A stretch of 64,000 nucleotides of DNA from Ignavibacteriales bacterium (GCA_016707115.1 JADJIH010000001.1:806001-870000), one strand, 5' to 3'; shown: positions 36,639 to 46,288, counted from the first letter of the stretch. Numbers and translations are program-made. Notes: generated from the sequence alone by a model not told the origin.

Positions 36639-37619
36639 TTAATTTTTTCGATCGGTTACAAAATCAACTAAGGCCGACATAGAAAGTTTTATCTCAGAAT
36701 CTGGAAAAATGTTTAATGCATCTTTTGCCATATCAGAATATTTCTTTGCAACTGTAAGTGCGTAATCAATTCCATTATTTTCCTGAACAAACTTCATTAC
36801 TTCTTTTACTTTTGTCTTATCATTTCCGTTCTTCAATATTTTTCTGATTCTTGAAGCTTCATTCTTCGGAACATTATTAAGTGAATAGATAAGAGGTAAA
36901 GTGATTTTCTTTTCTTTAATATCACCACCAACAGGTTTACCGATAAGATTTGATTTTCCTTCATAATCAAGAATATCATCTCGGATCTGAAAAGACATTC
37001 CAAGTGAGTGGCCAAAGTTTTTCATTGCTTCAATATAATCTTTATTTTCTGTTGTACTCATTGCACCAATTGAACAACAGGTTTCCAATAGTGAAGCAGT
37101 TTTATCAGATATAACTTTAAAATAAGTTTCTTCATCAATATCTAATTTTCTGGTTTTCTGAATTTGAAGAAGTTCACCTTCAGACATTCTTTTTACAGCA
37201 TTTGTTGTTACGCCAAGAAAATCATAGTCTTTTCCATCAACAGAAATCATCAGTCCGCGAGAAAGTAAATAATCACCCATCAGTACTGCAACTTTATTCT
37301 TAAACAAAGCGTTAATAGACCACATTCCCCTCCTCTTGTCAGCATCATCCACAACATCATCGTGTATTAGAGTTGCTGTATGAAGAAGTTCAACTAATGA
37401 AGCACCACGGTAAGTTCTATCTGTAACTCCGCCTGAAAGCTTTGCAGATAACAATACCAAAAGAGGACGAATCTTCTTACCCTTTTGGCGAATGATATAA
37501 CGGGCAACAAGATCAACCAATCCAACATTAGAGCGCAAAGCTTCTTTAAATATCTCATCAAAGCGTTCTAGCTCAGATTTTATTGGACTGCTTATTTCTT
37601 TTAGTGAAAGTTTACTCAC
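36639..37619 (-). CDS. Polyprenyl diphosphate synthase (long chain)
   Basis: Trans-prenyltransferase that condenses isopentenyl diphosphate onto an allylic primer, supplying the menaquinone side chain in FCB bacteria. It has 326 residues. The first Asp-rich motif is HDDVVDDADKRRG (Asp87, 88, 91) and the second is QIRDDILDYEG (Asp214, 215, 218). GKKIRPLLVLLSA binds IPP. Small residues (Ala82, Thr83) precede the first motif, which fits long products of about 35-40 carbons. It starts at GTG and overlaps tatC by four bases. Confidence 0.92.
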   Translation of the reverse strand: MSKLSLKEISSPIKSELERFDEIFKEALRSNVGLVDLVARYIIRQKGKKIRPLLVLLSAKLSGGVTDRTYRGASLVELLHTATLIHDDVVDDADKRRGMWSINALFKNKVAVLMGDYLLSRGLMISVDGKDYDFLGVTTNAVKRMSEGELLQIQKTRKLDIDEETYFKVISDKTASLLETCCSIGAMSTTENKDYIEAMKNFGHSLGMSFQIRDDILDYEGKSNLIGKPVGGDIKEKKITLPLIYSLNNVPKNEASRIRKILKNGNDKTKVKEVMKFVQENNGIDYALTVAKKYSDMAKDALNIFPDSEIKLSMSALVDFVTDRKN

Positions 37620-38377
37620 GATTTCTTCTGCGATATTTTGGAAATAAAAATGCTTATCTCGTAAAGTACAAACAAAGGAACTGCAAGTACAAGTTGAGAA
37701 ACCGGATCAGCTCCTGGAGTAAGAAAAGCAGCAAGTATCATAATTATAACAATTGAATGTCTTCTGTACTTTTTCATAAAGCTTGGTTTTAAAATGCCAA
37801 GTTTTGATAAGAAGAATGAAATCATAGGGAGTTCAAAAACTAATCCTGCCGCTAACATAACACTTATTATGATGGACATATATTCATCAATTGAAAATTC
37901 ATTCTTAATTGATTCTGATCCAAACTCAGCAGCAAACTTTAGTGTTAACGGAAGCATTGCAAAGTATGCAAATGCAATTCCGCCTAAAAAACAGATTGAT
38001 GAAAATACCACTATCCAGAAAATATATTTTTTTTCTTTACTTCTTAATGCAGGTGAGATGAATTGCCAGAATTGATAAAACAAATTCGGGATACTAATTA
38101 TCATTCCAACCATAATTGCAATTTGCATATACAGAAATAATTGTCCGAATGGTCTTAAGTTTTGAAGCACTGCACCGGAATCTTTTGCAGGTTTTAATAA
38201 AACAACATCAACAAGAAAATCTATAAAAATCCAAGCGAGGATAGTACCAACTACAATACCGATAATTGAGTAAATGATTCTCCATCTTAATTCTTCTAGA
38301 TGCTCGAGAAATGTCATTTCTTTTTCGGGTTCAAATCCCCCATCATCTTTATCTTCTTGTAATAATTCTTCTGCCAA
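37616..38377 (-). CDS. tatC: Sec-independent protein translocase subunit TatC
   Basis: Substrate-recognition subunit of the twin-arginine translocase, which exports folded proteins. The 253-residue protein has the cytosolic N-terminal motif MTFLEHLEELRWRII followed by six membrane helices; the FLTPGADPVSQL segment between helices 5 and 6 is diagnostic. The start is TTG, with no ATG before the conserved N-terminus. No tatA/B gene is adjacent; the neighbours are glyA upstream and a polyprenyl synthase downstream. Confidence 0.96.
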   Translation of the reverse strand: MAEELLQEDKDDGGFEPEKEMTFLEHLEELRWRIIYSIIGIVVGTILAWIFIDFLVDVVLLKPAKDSGAVLQNLRPFGQLFLYMQIAIMVGMIISIPNLFYQFWQFISPALRSKEKKYIFWIVVFSSICFLGGIAFAYFAMLPLTLKFAAEFGSESIKNEFSIDEYMSIIISVMLAAGLVFELPMISFFLSKLGILKPSFMKKYRRHSIVIIMILAAFLTPGADPVSQLVLAVPLFVLYEISIFISKISQKKS

Positions 38378-38389
38378 AATAATTTTTAC

Positions 38390-39685
38390 TTACTTTGATT
38401 CTGCAAATAATGGAAAAGAAATTGTAAACTTTTTAACTTCTTCTTGAAGATCATTTAAAGTTTTTTCATTTTCAAAACTAGATACTGCCTTATTAATTAT
38501 TGAAGCAATAACTTCCATTTCTTTTTCTTTCATTCCGCGCGTTGTTAATGCTGGTGTTCCAACTCTTATTCCACTTGTTACAAATGGACTGCGTTTATCA
38601 AACGGAACCATATTTTTATTTACTGTAATTCCAGCATGTTCTAAAGCAATCTCAGCTTGTTTACCAGTTATATTTTTATTTGATAAATCAATCAACATTA
38701 AATGATTATCTGTTCCTCCGGATACGATATTAAAATCATATTCAGTTAATTTTGCAGATAATGCTTTGGCATTCTTTCTAACTTGCACTACATAATCTTT
38801 AAATGAATCATTCAAAGCCTCACCAAAAGCCACTGCTTTAGCCATAATAATGTGCATCAATGGTCCGCCTTGAATACCGGGCATAACCATACTATCAATT
38901 AACTCGGACATCATTTTAACTCTATCGCCTTTTGGAGTTGTTAATCCCCAGGCATTTTCTTTGTCTTTACCAATAAGAATTATTCCACCGCGTGGGCCGC
39001 GTAAAGTTTTGTGTGTTGTTGAAGTTACAACATCACAATGATCAATAGGACTGTTAAGTAAACCTTTTGAAATTAAACCTGCTGGATGAGCCATATCGCA
39101 CATTAAAAAAGCACCAACCGAATCAGCTATTTCTCTAAACTTTTTGTAATCCCAATCTCTTGAATAAGCACTTGCACCGGTGATAATCAGTTTTGGTTTT
39201 TCTTTTTTAGCAAGATCAGCAATCTTATCGTAATCAAGCAAACCGGTTGCTTCATTCAATTCATATCCGACTGCCTCATATAGCTTTCCCGAAAAGTTAA
39301 CGGGTGAACCGTGTGTTAAATGTCCGCCATGAGCAAGACTTAATCCAAGAAATTTATCCCCTGGTTTGAGATAAGTCATTAGTACAGCCATATTTGCTTG
39401 TGAACCGCTATGTGGCTGCACATTAACATATTCAGCTCCAAATAATTTTTTTAATCTATCACGAGCAATATCTTCTGCCTGATCAACAAATTCACATCCG
39501 CCGTAATATCTTTTGCCAGGATAACCTTCGGCATACTTATTTGTTAAAACTGATCCTGCAGCTTCTAATACAGCAGGACTAACAAAATTTTCACTTGCAA
39601 TTAATTCTAACTTGTTAGTTTGTCTTCCAATTTCGGATTGAAGTACTTTATAAATTTCAGCATCTTTTTTTAGATATGATTCCAT
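38390..39685 (-). CDS. glyA: Serine hydroxymethyltransferase
   Basis: PLP enzyme that interconverts serine and tetrahydrofolate with glycine and 5,10-methylene-tetrahydrofolate, the main one-carbon source. It has 431 residues. The Schiff-base Lys226 is in TSTTHKTLRGPRGG. LIASENFVSPAVLEA, YAEGYPGKRYYGGCE and PHSGSQAN form the substrate and cofactor sites. It lies 12 bases upstream of tatC on the same strand. No glycine riboswitch is visible upstream. Confidence 0.98.
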   Translation of the reverse strand: MESYLKKDAEIYKVLQSEIGRQTNKLELIASENFVSPAVLEAAGSVLTNKYAEGYPGKRYYGGCEFVDQAEDIARDRLKKLFGAEYVNVQPHSGSQANMAVLMTYLKPGDKFLGLSLAHGGHLTHGSPVNFSGKLYEAVGYELNEATGLLDYDKIADLAKKEKPKLIITGASAYSRDWDYKKFREIADSVGAFLMCDMAHPAGLISKGLLNSPIDHCDVVTSTTHKTLRGPRGGIILIGKDKENAWGLTTPKGDRVKMMSELIDSMVMPGIQGGPLMHIIMAKAVAFGEALNDSFKDYVVQVRKNAKALSAKLTEYDFNIVSGGTDNHLMLIDLSNKNITGKQAEIALEHAGITVNKNMVPFDKRSPFVTSGIRVGTPALTTRGMKEKEMEVIASIINKAVSSFENEKTLNDLQEEVKKFTISFPLFAESK

Positions 39686-39724
39686 ATTAGCCGCTTATTT
39701 TGATGAATGATTGAGGTAAAATTA

Positions 39725-39758
39725 GAAAAGGTTTCCTGAAATCTCAAGAAACCTTTTC
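39725..39758 (-). terminator. Terminator between the TPR gene and glyA
   Basis: GAAAAGGTTTC (39725-39735) pairs perfectly with GAAACCTTTTC (39748-39758) around a 12-base loop. A modest T-containing stretch follows on the minus strand. It lies 23 bases after the TPR gene stop, so glyA probably has its own promoter in the short gap. Confidence 0.7.
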
Positions 39759-39781
39759 AGATTAAAAATTATGAATTAAAA

Positions 39782-41014
39782 CTAAGGGGCTGTAACACTT
39801 TTGCCAATCCAGCCAACACAGGTTATAGTCAATGTTTGTCCTGATTTAATTCCTCTAAAGAAATAATCTTCTTTTGTTGGAATCGAACCTGATAAAGCAT
39901 TTATTCTATCTTTTGCTTCACCAAGGTTTGGATCCATATTTAGAGCTCTTCTATAAGTATTCTGAGCTAAGAGATACACAACTTTTCTATCGAAATCTGC
40001 ACATCCGCTTGCAGATTGCTCATACAAAAATCCTTCATAAAATATTGGTAATGCCCAGCCGTTTCCTACTTCACTTGCTTTTAAGAACTGTGTTCTTGCT
40101 TGTGAATACTTTCCGGCTTCCATCAAAGCTTTACCAAAATAGAAGTAATGATCTTTATTCTCAGGTTCGAGTTTAATTAATTTAGAAAATGTTTCTTCAG
40201 ATTTTGTTGTATTTTCTAATTTATTATAAACGTTTCCTAATTGCGATAAAAATCCTACATTCTCAGGTTCTTTGCTCACTAAAAATTCCAAAGGTGCAAC
40301 TGCTTGAGCCCACTCACTTGCCTGAATTGCGGTTGAAGCAAATGCCTTGGCCTTTTTTTCGTTTTGCAGATCTTTTTCCCATGCTTCTTTCTGGAATTTT
40401 AATCGATCATCAATGTTACCAAATAATTCAGTAATAATATTTCCCCAGACTGGATTTTCAGGTTCACGTTCAACAAGAATAGTGTAAAGATCTATCGCTT
40501 TTTCTTTTAATCCATTTGTGCCATCATCATTATTAACATATAACTGGCCTAATCTATTATAATAAAATGATGATAACTCAGGCTGCCATGCAATTGATTG
40601 CTCGTATTCAGGTATTATTGCAGTCGCTGGAAGCGTTAACCATAGTTCTGAAACATATGCTTTCCGAGCCTGAAAATATCCTTTATCTTCTTCACGATAT
40701 TTTATTGCTAAATCATAGAAATACAATATTGTATCCTGAATAGATTTAACCATCTCAGGAGTTGTGCTTGTTGAATCGTGCAACGCCCAAAAACATTCTT
40801 CCATTTTATAATAAATCCACTTGCTAAACTTTGATGGATTAGCTTCAATTACGCTCCATCCATATGGTAAAGCACTTACACAGTCTTTATTTTTATGATA
40901 TTCAGAAAACAAACTGTAGTCTGTCAGCACTTTCATGGAGTCTGCAGTTTGAGCAATGATTGAAGATGAGAACAGAACTAAAGTAATTGCGATTGTTTGT
41001 ATTAATGTTTTCAC
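39782..41014 (-). CDS. Secreted TPR-repeat protein
   Basis: 410 residues, GTG start with AAGG upstream. A signal peptide ends around IIAQTADS. Tetratricopeptide repeats are recognisable from about residue 120: YNRLGQLYVNNDDGTNGL, LSQLGNVYNKLENTTKSEETF, YFYFGKALMEAGKYSQARTQF and the last AQNTYRRALNMDPNLGEA. Several Cys residues, including SGCADFD and the C-terminal TITCVGW, could form a disulfide in the periplasm. TPR proteins are scaffolds; the partner may be the outer membrane protein encoded 30 bases upstream. Confidence 0.85.
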   Translation of the reverse strand: MKTLIQTIAITLVLFSSSIIAQTADSMKVLTDYSLFSEYHKNKDCVSALPYGWSVIEANPSKFSKWIYYKMEECFWALHDSTSTTPEMVKSIQDTILYFYDLAIKYREEDKGYFQARKAYVSELWLTLPATAIIPEYEQSIAWQPELSSFYYNRLGQLYVNNDDGTNGLKEKAIDLYTILVEREPENPVWGNIITELFGNIDDRLKFQKEAWEKDLQNEKKAKAFASTAIQASEWAQAVAPLEFLVSKEPENVGFLSQLGNVYNKLENTTKSEETFSKLIKLEPENKDHYFYFGKALMEAGKYSQARTQFLKASEVGNGWALPIFYEGFLYEQSASGCADFDRKVVYLLAQNTYRRALNMDPNLGEAKDRINALSGSIPTKEDYFFRGIKSGQTLTITCVGWIGKSVTAP

Positions 41015-41043
41015 TTTTCTAACCTTTATTGATTAATCGTGAT

Positions 41044-42294
41044 CTATTTTTCATATCTTAAAAACCAGAGTTCACCAAAACTAAGACCTAGGTAAATTCT
41101 GATTGCGTTTTCCATAAGTAAATTATTTTCTGTTGTTCCCCTGTTTAAGTACTGCACTGCAAGATCAATACTATTATCAACTCCAAGAGGATAAGACAAT
41201 CCTCCAAACACCGAATACTGATTAATTCCTTGCCCATTAAATATATATTGAGTTTGTTCATAACTTAAACCGAACCGCCAAATTATTTGTTCCCAGAGTG
41301 TCATTCCCATCGATTTTTTCGGTTTATACTCAAAAGCCGCACTAAATTTATTTGCATCACGCAAATTTGCATCAGGCTGATTATTAAAACTAAAATTACT
41401 CATTGGCTGATACATAAAATCTAAATTTATGTTATACGCATCTGCAAAAGCAAAACTTATGCCGCCATTAAAACGTGCAGGAATCTGCATTTCAGTCTCT
41501 GCGATAGCAATAGTGTCTAATAGAAAGAGCGATAATGATGTATAAATAGTATCAGTACTGAGGTTTCCAAAATAATTTAGCGAAAGACCAAATCTTAAAT
41601 CATCAAATATATCTATATCTAAATCTTTTGCTAGATTAGATGAAATTATTCCAGCTGTAGTTCCAAAACCCGTTGCTCTTCTATTATTTTCATAAATAGC
41701 TTTAAGGTTTACAACATTATTATCAAACTCGATAGTTGAGAAGTAGCTCTGATTGCCAAAATAGTAATCCAAAGTCAAACCAGCAGAAAAACCAAAAGGA
41801 ACAAAAAATGAGGTTCCTAAAAATATTTTTGATAGCCCGCCTCTACCTTCATATAAAACTTTATATGAAGGGATTACTTCATCTTCAACTTTAATAAATT
41901 CTTCAGCTTCATAGCTAACTCTTGAATATGGAACTAAACCTGCAACAACTCCAACACCATATTCTCTGCTAACAGGAAAACCGATTGTAAATCCTTTGAA
42001 ATCAGTTTCACTTGTATAGTTAGATTGATAAGCATCTGATATCCTTACCCCTCTGTAACCGAGACTAAATTCAATTCTCGTTCTGCTTAGCACCGACCAA
42101 CTTGCAGGATTTGATATCATCAAATGATCAGGATCGAGATGGGAGATTCCAAGTTCACCTATACCCATCATTTTAGGTGAATAACCAAATTCAAGGTCTC
42201 CAATACCATATCTTGTATAGACAGAACCACTCTGTGCATTCAAATTAAGAATGCTTGTAAGTATAATCAAACCTGTAAAGAGAAAGCTTTTCAT
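41044..42294 (-). CDS. Outer membrane beta-barrel protein
   Basis: 416 residues; ATG at 42294 is used, three bases inside the longest frame. The signal peptide ends at LNLNAQ. The rest alternates hydrophobic and polar residues in amphipathic strands with aromatic girdles (VYTRYGIGDLEFGY; FGLSLNYFGNL; IYLGLSFGELWFLRY). The GIGDL...MMGIGELG opening and ISNPASW motif resemble FCB outer membrane proteins distantly related to FadL/PorV. No specific function can be assigned. It follows the upstream lipoprotein gene by three bases, so the two products may work together at the outer membrane. Confidence 0.8.
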   Translation of the reverse strand: MKSFLFTGLIILTSILNLNAQSGSVYTRYGIGDLEFGYSPKMMGIGELGISHLDPDHLMISNPASWSVLSRTRIEFSLGYRGVRISDAYQSNYTSETDFKGFTIGFPVSREYGVGVVAGLVPYSRVSYEAEEFIKVEDEVIPSYKVLYEGRGGLSKIFLGTSFFVPFGFSAGLTLDYYFGNQSYFSTIEFDNNVVNLKAIYENNRRATGFGTTAGIISSNLAKDLDIDIFDDLRFGLSLNYFGNLSTDTIYTSLSLFLLDTIAIAETEMQIPARFNGGISFAFADAYNINLDFMYQPMSNFSFNNQPDANLRDANKFSAAFEYKPKKSMGMTLWEQIIWRFGLSYEQTQYIFNGQGINQYSVFGGLSYPLGVDNSIDLAVQYLNRGTTENNLLMENAIRIYLGLSFGELWFLRYEK

Positions 42295-42297
42295 CAA

Positions 42298-43482
42298 TTA
42301 ATACTTCTTTCTTGCATATACAATTTCTAATTTGGGTCTCTGAGAAACGTCTGCAGCACTACTGCCCTTAACAGAAAATATTTCAACACCCCTTAATTCA
42401 CTTGTTGCTCTTATTAACATACCTTGATTATCAACATTGTTCTTCCAAGCACGTATAATGTTAGTAATATCGCCCGTAAAATTAGCACCGCTTCTGGTCA
42501 AAGTATAAATATAACTTGTACTTATTTCTTTTTTTGCAGAATCGCTGAATAAAAAGACTCTTAATGAATTGGTAAAATTGCTGCCGGTTTTTGTTTGAAT
42601 AGTATCAACAGTTAAAGTAAGTTTCGCTGAATTAACTACGCAATCCTCAGGTAAAACAGACAAATCAAAAAATAATTTAGCTTCTGAAGTAAGACTTGAT
42701 TGTATAGATAAATTCTCGTTAACAGTATTTTGAACTTCACCCACAACAGCACTGATATCCGCTGCGATATATCCGATTAATGTATCTATATAGGCGCCTG
42801 GTTTTTGTACCACAATTCTTAATCTCGGATCATCAATTCCGCTTATATTGAAAGCGGTAAAACCTAATACCTTCTGAGAGTTTGTCGTCGGTTCTAATAA
42901 AATTCCATAATTTGATGCAACTGAAGTATCAGCATAATGTTGAAGCCAGGAGGATGTTAACGTTGTATCAACATGAAAAGAATAAAGCGTGTCATTTGTG
43001 GTAGTTCTATTTGAACTTAAATCAACATTATCATATAAAAGTATTGAAAGACTATCGGCTGTAAATGTAGAAGCTGACCAACTGCTGTTTATCTTAAAAA
43101 CCTGATAATCAAACAACGCTGCTGAATCACCAAAAGAATAATCTTTATTCAGCTCTATATAAGAATCTAAAACAGTTAAAGATCTTGCTTTCAATTCGGT
43201 TAGAATAGTATCAGGAATAATTATTGCAAATCTTAAAAGTGTTTTTGCGGTAACATTATCTGCCTTACCAATCAAAAGATGATCTGAACTTCCAAGATTT
43301 ATAACTTTTTTAAAGTGATTAGATTGCTGAGAAATTGAATCAACAGAAGAGTCTAGCTTAAAGACTTCAACACCATCCTGAGATATAAACTCAACACCTA
43401 AATCCGTTGGAGAATCATTACATCCAATTATTAAAAATATAGTAATTGCAGAAATGAGAGAGAATAATTTCTTATTAGTCAC
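42298..43482 (-). CDS. Surface lipoprotein (DUF4270/DNRLRE-like)
   Basis: 394 residues from GTG at 43482, with GGAG upstream; an ATG at 43506 would add eight residues before an otherwise perfect lipoprotein signal. The lipobox is LIIGC followed by NDSPTDLG, which resembles the opening of Bacteroidetes DUF4270 proteins. The rest is beta-rich with two similar blocks that contain conserved turns such as AKTLLRFAIIIPDTIL and EAKLFFDLSVLPEDCVV, as in DNRLRE/TGF-propeptide-like domains. It overlaps gmhB by eight bases. The function is unknown; it is probably an outer-membrane lipoprotein. Confidence 0.75.
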   Translation of the reverse strand: MTNKKLFSLISAITIFLIIGCNDSPTDLGVEFISQDGVEVFKLDSSVDSISQQSNHFKKVINLGSSDHLLIGKADNVTAKTLLRFAIIIPDTILTELKARSLTVLDSYIELNKDYSFGDSAALFDYQVFKINSSWSASTFTADSLSILLYDNVDLSSNRTTTNDTLYSFHVDTTLTSSWLQHYADTSVASNYGILLEPTTNSQKVLGFTAFNISGIDDPRLRIVVQKPGAYIDTLIGYIAADISAVVGEVQNTVNENLSIQSSLTSEAKLFFDLSVLPEDCVVNSAKLTLTVDTIQTKTGSNFTNSLRVFLFSDSAKKEISTSYIYTLTRSGANFTGDITNIIRAWKNNVDNQGMLIRATSELRGVEIFSVKGSSAADVSQRPKLEIVYARKKY

Positions 43483-44059
43483 TAAAGGGTACTCCGGTAG
43501 AATCATTAATTATAAACTTATAAGCTTCAGTTAAATTTTCGGCTACAAAGCTTGGAAAATTATTTTCATTTTGCAAGATAGAAATACTTTCTGCACCTTT
43601 ACCTGTTTTGACCAAAATTGTTTTTAACTGTATAGTTAAACCAGCAATTATATCTGCAGCAGTATCACCAACAAAATATGATTTAGATAGATCGATATTC
43701 AAATCATTGGCAGCATCTAAAATCATTTTGGGAGATGGCTTTCTGCAAAGACAATCTTCTTCACTGCTAAAATCGGGATGAAAAGGGCAATAATAAAATG
43801 CATCAATTTGTACATTAAATTCTGATAGTTTTTTATTCAACTCATTGTTTACAGATATAACTTGTTCTTCTGTAATTATTCCTCTGGCTATTCCTGCTTG
43901 ATTTGAAATCACTATCAGTTTGAATTGAAATTTGTTCTTGAGTGCAGCTAGTACATTCCCAGTATCAGAAAACAATTCAAGATCATTTGGATTACCTAAG
44001 TAACCCGGATCATAATTCAATGTACCATCACGATCTAAAAAAACAGCTTTACTTAACAT
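43475..44059 (-). CDS. gmhB: HAD phosphatase, D-glycero-D-manno-heptose 1,7-bisphosphate 7-phosphatase
   Basis: HAD-IIIA phosphatase of 194 residues in the ADP-heptose (LPS core) pathway. The catalytic Asp pair is in FLDRDGTLN; ISNQAGIARG is the second motif and KPSPKM the Lys motif. The zinc-binding loop CPFHPDFSSEEDCLCRKP has the C-x-H...C-x-C ligands found in GmhB and not in HisB. ATG at 44059 is used. It starts four bases after the glgA stop. A related HAD enzyme of other specificity is possible, but the zinc loop supports GmhB. Confidence 0.87.
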   Translation of the reverse strand: MLSKAVFLDRDGTLNYDPGYLGNPNDLELFSDTGNVLAALKNKFQFKLIVISNQAGIARGIITEEQVISVNNELNKKLSEFNVQIDAFYYCPFHPDFSSEEDCLCRKPSPKMILDAANDLNIDLSKSYFVGDTAADIIAGLTIQLKTILVKTGKGAESISILQNENNFPSFVAENLTEAYKFIINDSTGVPFSD

Positions 44060-44062
44060 CAA

Positions 44063-45559
44063 CTAATCAGATGATAACATGGTCTTATAAAGTTCTATAT
44101 ATTTTTTTGCTGATGAATCCCAGCTAAAGTCTGATTTCATTCCTGATCTCATAATCTTCTGCCAGGTCTTCTTGTCTTCAAAAATCTTGATTGCTCTTTT
44201 TATTTCCTTAAGCATATCATCAACATCATATTTCTTATAAACAAATCCTGTTCCCTCTTCAGTCTTATCATTAAACTTAACAACCGTATCAGCTAAACCG
44301 CCTGTTTCTCTAACAATTGGAACAGTACCATAAACAAGGCTGTACATCTGATTTAAACCGCAGGGTTCATATTTTGAAGGCATAAGAAACATATCTGAAC
44401 CGGCTTCAATTAAATGTGCTAACTCATCATTAAAACCAAGATAGCTTGCAAATTTTTTCGGAAACTTTGCAGCCATTTTATCAAAGAAAGAATGATACTT
44501 ATGATCACCTGTTCCAAGTAAAATAATCTGAACATTTAACTTCATCAAATCAGCAAAAGCTTTTTGCACAAGGTCCAGTCCCTTGGAATCATAAAGTCTT
44601 GATATCAATCCAATAATTGGAACCTTTTCATCGAAGGTTAATCCAAAACGTTCAGCAAGTTCTTTTTTATTAACTAATTTTTCATCAATATTTTTGGCTG
44701 AAAAGTTTGCCGGAATTTGTTTATCCTTCTCAGGATTCCATACATTTTTATCTATTCCATTCACGATTCCATATAAAGAATCTTTTCTTTTTGCTAAAAC
44801 ATCTTTAAGACCTTCGCCATATTCTTCTTTTGTTCTAATCTCGTTAGCATAAGTCTGACTAACCGTATTTATCACATCTGCAAACATTAAACCGCTTTTC
44901 ATAAAGTTTACTTTACCATTATGGATGATGCCTTTAGAAACTGATTCAAGTTCTTTTGGCAAATCGGTTTTCTTAAATGTTGTTGTAGGAAATTCTCCTT
45001 GATAAGCCAGGTTATGAATAGTAAACAATGTCTTAAACTGATCAAATCCTTCTTGGTTTTTGTATACAGTTTTTAAATATGCAGGAACCAATCCACATTG
45101 CCAATCATTTAAATGAATAACATCCGGAATCCAGCCAAGCTTAATAATTAGTTCCATTACCGCACGGCTAAGGAGAATAAATCTTTCATCATTGTCAGGA
45201 TAATCTTTTCCGGTCTTAGGATCTACGTATAAGCTATTGCGACTGCCAAAGTATTCCTGATTATCTAAAAAGTAAATCTGCACTCTAACTCTTGGTCCTG
45301 GCAAGAAACATGACTTCAATGAAAAAGTAACATCTTTATCACCAATTTTCACAATCAAATCTTTTAATCTAACTATCTCGTGTATTTTAAATTTTCTATC
45401 GTCCACTGCACCATATTTTGGTATAACAATTCTAACTTCGTGGCCCAATTCGGATAGCATTTGCGGCAAGGCAGACGAAACATCGGCAAGACCTCCTGTT
45501 TTTACAAAAGGTACTACTTCAGATGTTACAAATAATATTTTAAGTTTTTTTGCAGCCAT
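44063..45559 (-). CDS. glgA: Glycogen/starch synthase (ADP-glucose)
   Basis: GT5 glycosyltransferase that extends alpha-1,4-glucan from ADP-glucose. The 498-residue protein has the N-terminal sugar-nucleotide motif FVKTGGLADVSSALP, the middle LHLNDWQCGLVPAYL, and the C-terminal PSKYEPCGLNQMYSL plus GTVPIVRETGGLADTV. An FCB-type promoter is recognisable immediately upstream. It heads a run with gmhB and three envelope genes. No glgB, glgC or glgP is in the window. Confidence 0.96.
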   Translation of the reverse strand: MAAKKLKILFVTSEVVPFVKTGGLADVSSALPQMLSELGHEVRIVIPKYGAVDDRKFKIHEIVRLKDLIVKIGDKDVTFSLKSCFLPGPRVRVQIYFLDNQEYFGSRNSLYVDPKTGKDYPDNDERFILLSRAVMELIIKLGWIPDVIHLNDWQCGLVPAYLKTVYKNQEGFDQFKTLFTIHNLAYQGEFPTTTFKKTDLPKELESVSKGIIHNGKVNFMKSGLMFADVINTVSQTYANEIRTKEEYGEGLKDVLAKRKDSLYGIVNGIDKNVWNPEKDKQIPANFSAKNIDEKLVNKKELAERFGLTFDEKVPIIGLISRLYDSKGLDLVQKAFADLMKLNVQIILLGTGDHKYHSFFDKMAAKFPKKFASYLGFNDELAHLIEAGSDMFLMPSKYEPCGLNQMYSLVYGTVPIVRETGGLADTVVKFNDKTEEGTGFVYKKYDVDDMLKEIKRAIKIFEDKKTWQKIMRSGMKSDFSWDSSAKKYIELYKTMLSSD

Positions 45560-45587
45560 TTTGGTTATTCTTTTTTTAATGATGTTG

Positions 45588-45619
45588 CAAAAATACGAAA
45601 AAAAGCGCTGGTTCTCAAA
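45588..45619 (-). promoter_or_regulatory. Bacteroidetes-type promoter of glgA
   Basis: Read on the minus strand, TTTG (45619-45616) is followed after exactly 20 bases by TATTTTTG (45595-45588), a full match to TTTG-N20-TAnnTTTG. Transcription would start near 45581, giving a leader of about 22 bases. Confidence 0.6.
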
Positions 45620-45673
45620 AAATGACTGATATAATATTCACAGCTTATTTTGAGGGTAGTTCGAATTATGCAA

Positions 45674-45705
45674 TTTCTTAGGTTTACTAAAAAAGGTTAT
45701 ATTTG
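45674..45705 (+). promoter_or_regulatory. Bacteroidetes-type promoter of the SPOR gene and hutI
   Basis: TATATTTG (45698-45705) fully matches TAnnTTTG. A TTTC (three of four matches to TTTG) lies exactly 20 bases upstream. Transcription would start near 45712, about 19 bases before the ATG. Confidence 0.55.
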
Positions 45706-45730
45706 AGACAATTCAATACAAAGAGTAAGT

Positions 45731-46288
45731 ATGAAAAAGTTATTGTTTGAGATAAAAAGTATATTTATTGTTTTTTCATCCATTTTGATCATTTATTCTT
45801 GTTCAGCCTCAACAGGCAGCAGATATAACAAAAATGAAAAAGAAAACTCTACTAACACTTCCAAAGAAAATAAGGAAACCATCAAATCAACTGAACCTAA
45901 AGAGGATTTTGATATAACACCTTACAAAACCCAAATAACCATTCCAGAAAAAAAATCAGGCACAGTCAGTAAAAATCAAAACGTTTGGTTTGATTATGGT
46001 TCTCCTGTAATCGAAACCAAAACGGAATCATTGGTTGGAACAGAAGATGGTTTTAGAGTTTTAGTTATAACCACTGATAATATTGAGGAAGCAAATCAAG
46101 TAAAAGCTGATGTATACTTCAGTCTTAATACTTATGAAGTCTACATAGATTTTGAACCTCCCTTTTACAAGGTTAAGGCTGGTGATTTTGATAATCAGAA
46201 GCCCGCTGATGATTTAAGATTTAAATTAAATCAATTAGGCTATAAAGAAGCTAAAGTTGTTAAGGATAAAATTAATATTTACAAATAA
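45731..46288 (+). CDS. SPOR-domain lipoprotein
   Basis: 185 residues. The lipoprotein signal has the lipobox IIYSC. A Lys/Glu/Asn/Thr-rich linker (25-75) follows, then a C-terminal SPOR domain (about 105-184) with the pattern FRVLVITTDNIEEANQVKAD, VYIDFEPPFYKVKAGDF and the closing AKVVKDKINIY. SPOR domains bind denuded peptidoglycan glycan strands at sites of septal remodelling. Its stop overlaps the hutI start by one base, so the two are co-translated, although the roles have no obvious connection. Confidence 0.88.
   Translation: MKKLLFEIKSIFIVFSSILIIYSCSASTGSRYNKNEKENSTNTSKENKETIKSTEPKEDFDITPYKTQITIPEKKSGTVSKNQNVWFDYGSPVIETKTESLVGTEDGFRVLVITTDNIEEANQVKADVYFSLNTYEVYIDFEPPFYKVKAGDFDNQKPADDLRFKLNQLGYKEAKVVKDKINIYK

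Noticed and set aside
38320..38345. GGTTCAAATCCC resembling a tRNA T-arm
   Set aside because: It lies inside tatC and has no matching acceptor, D or anticodon arms around it.
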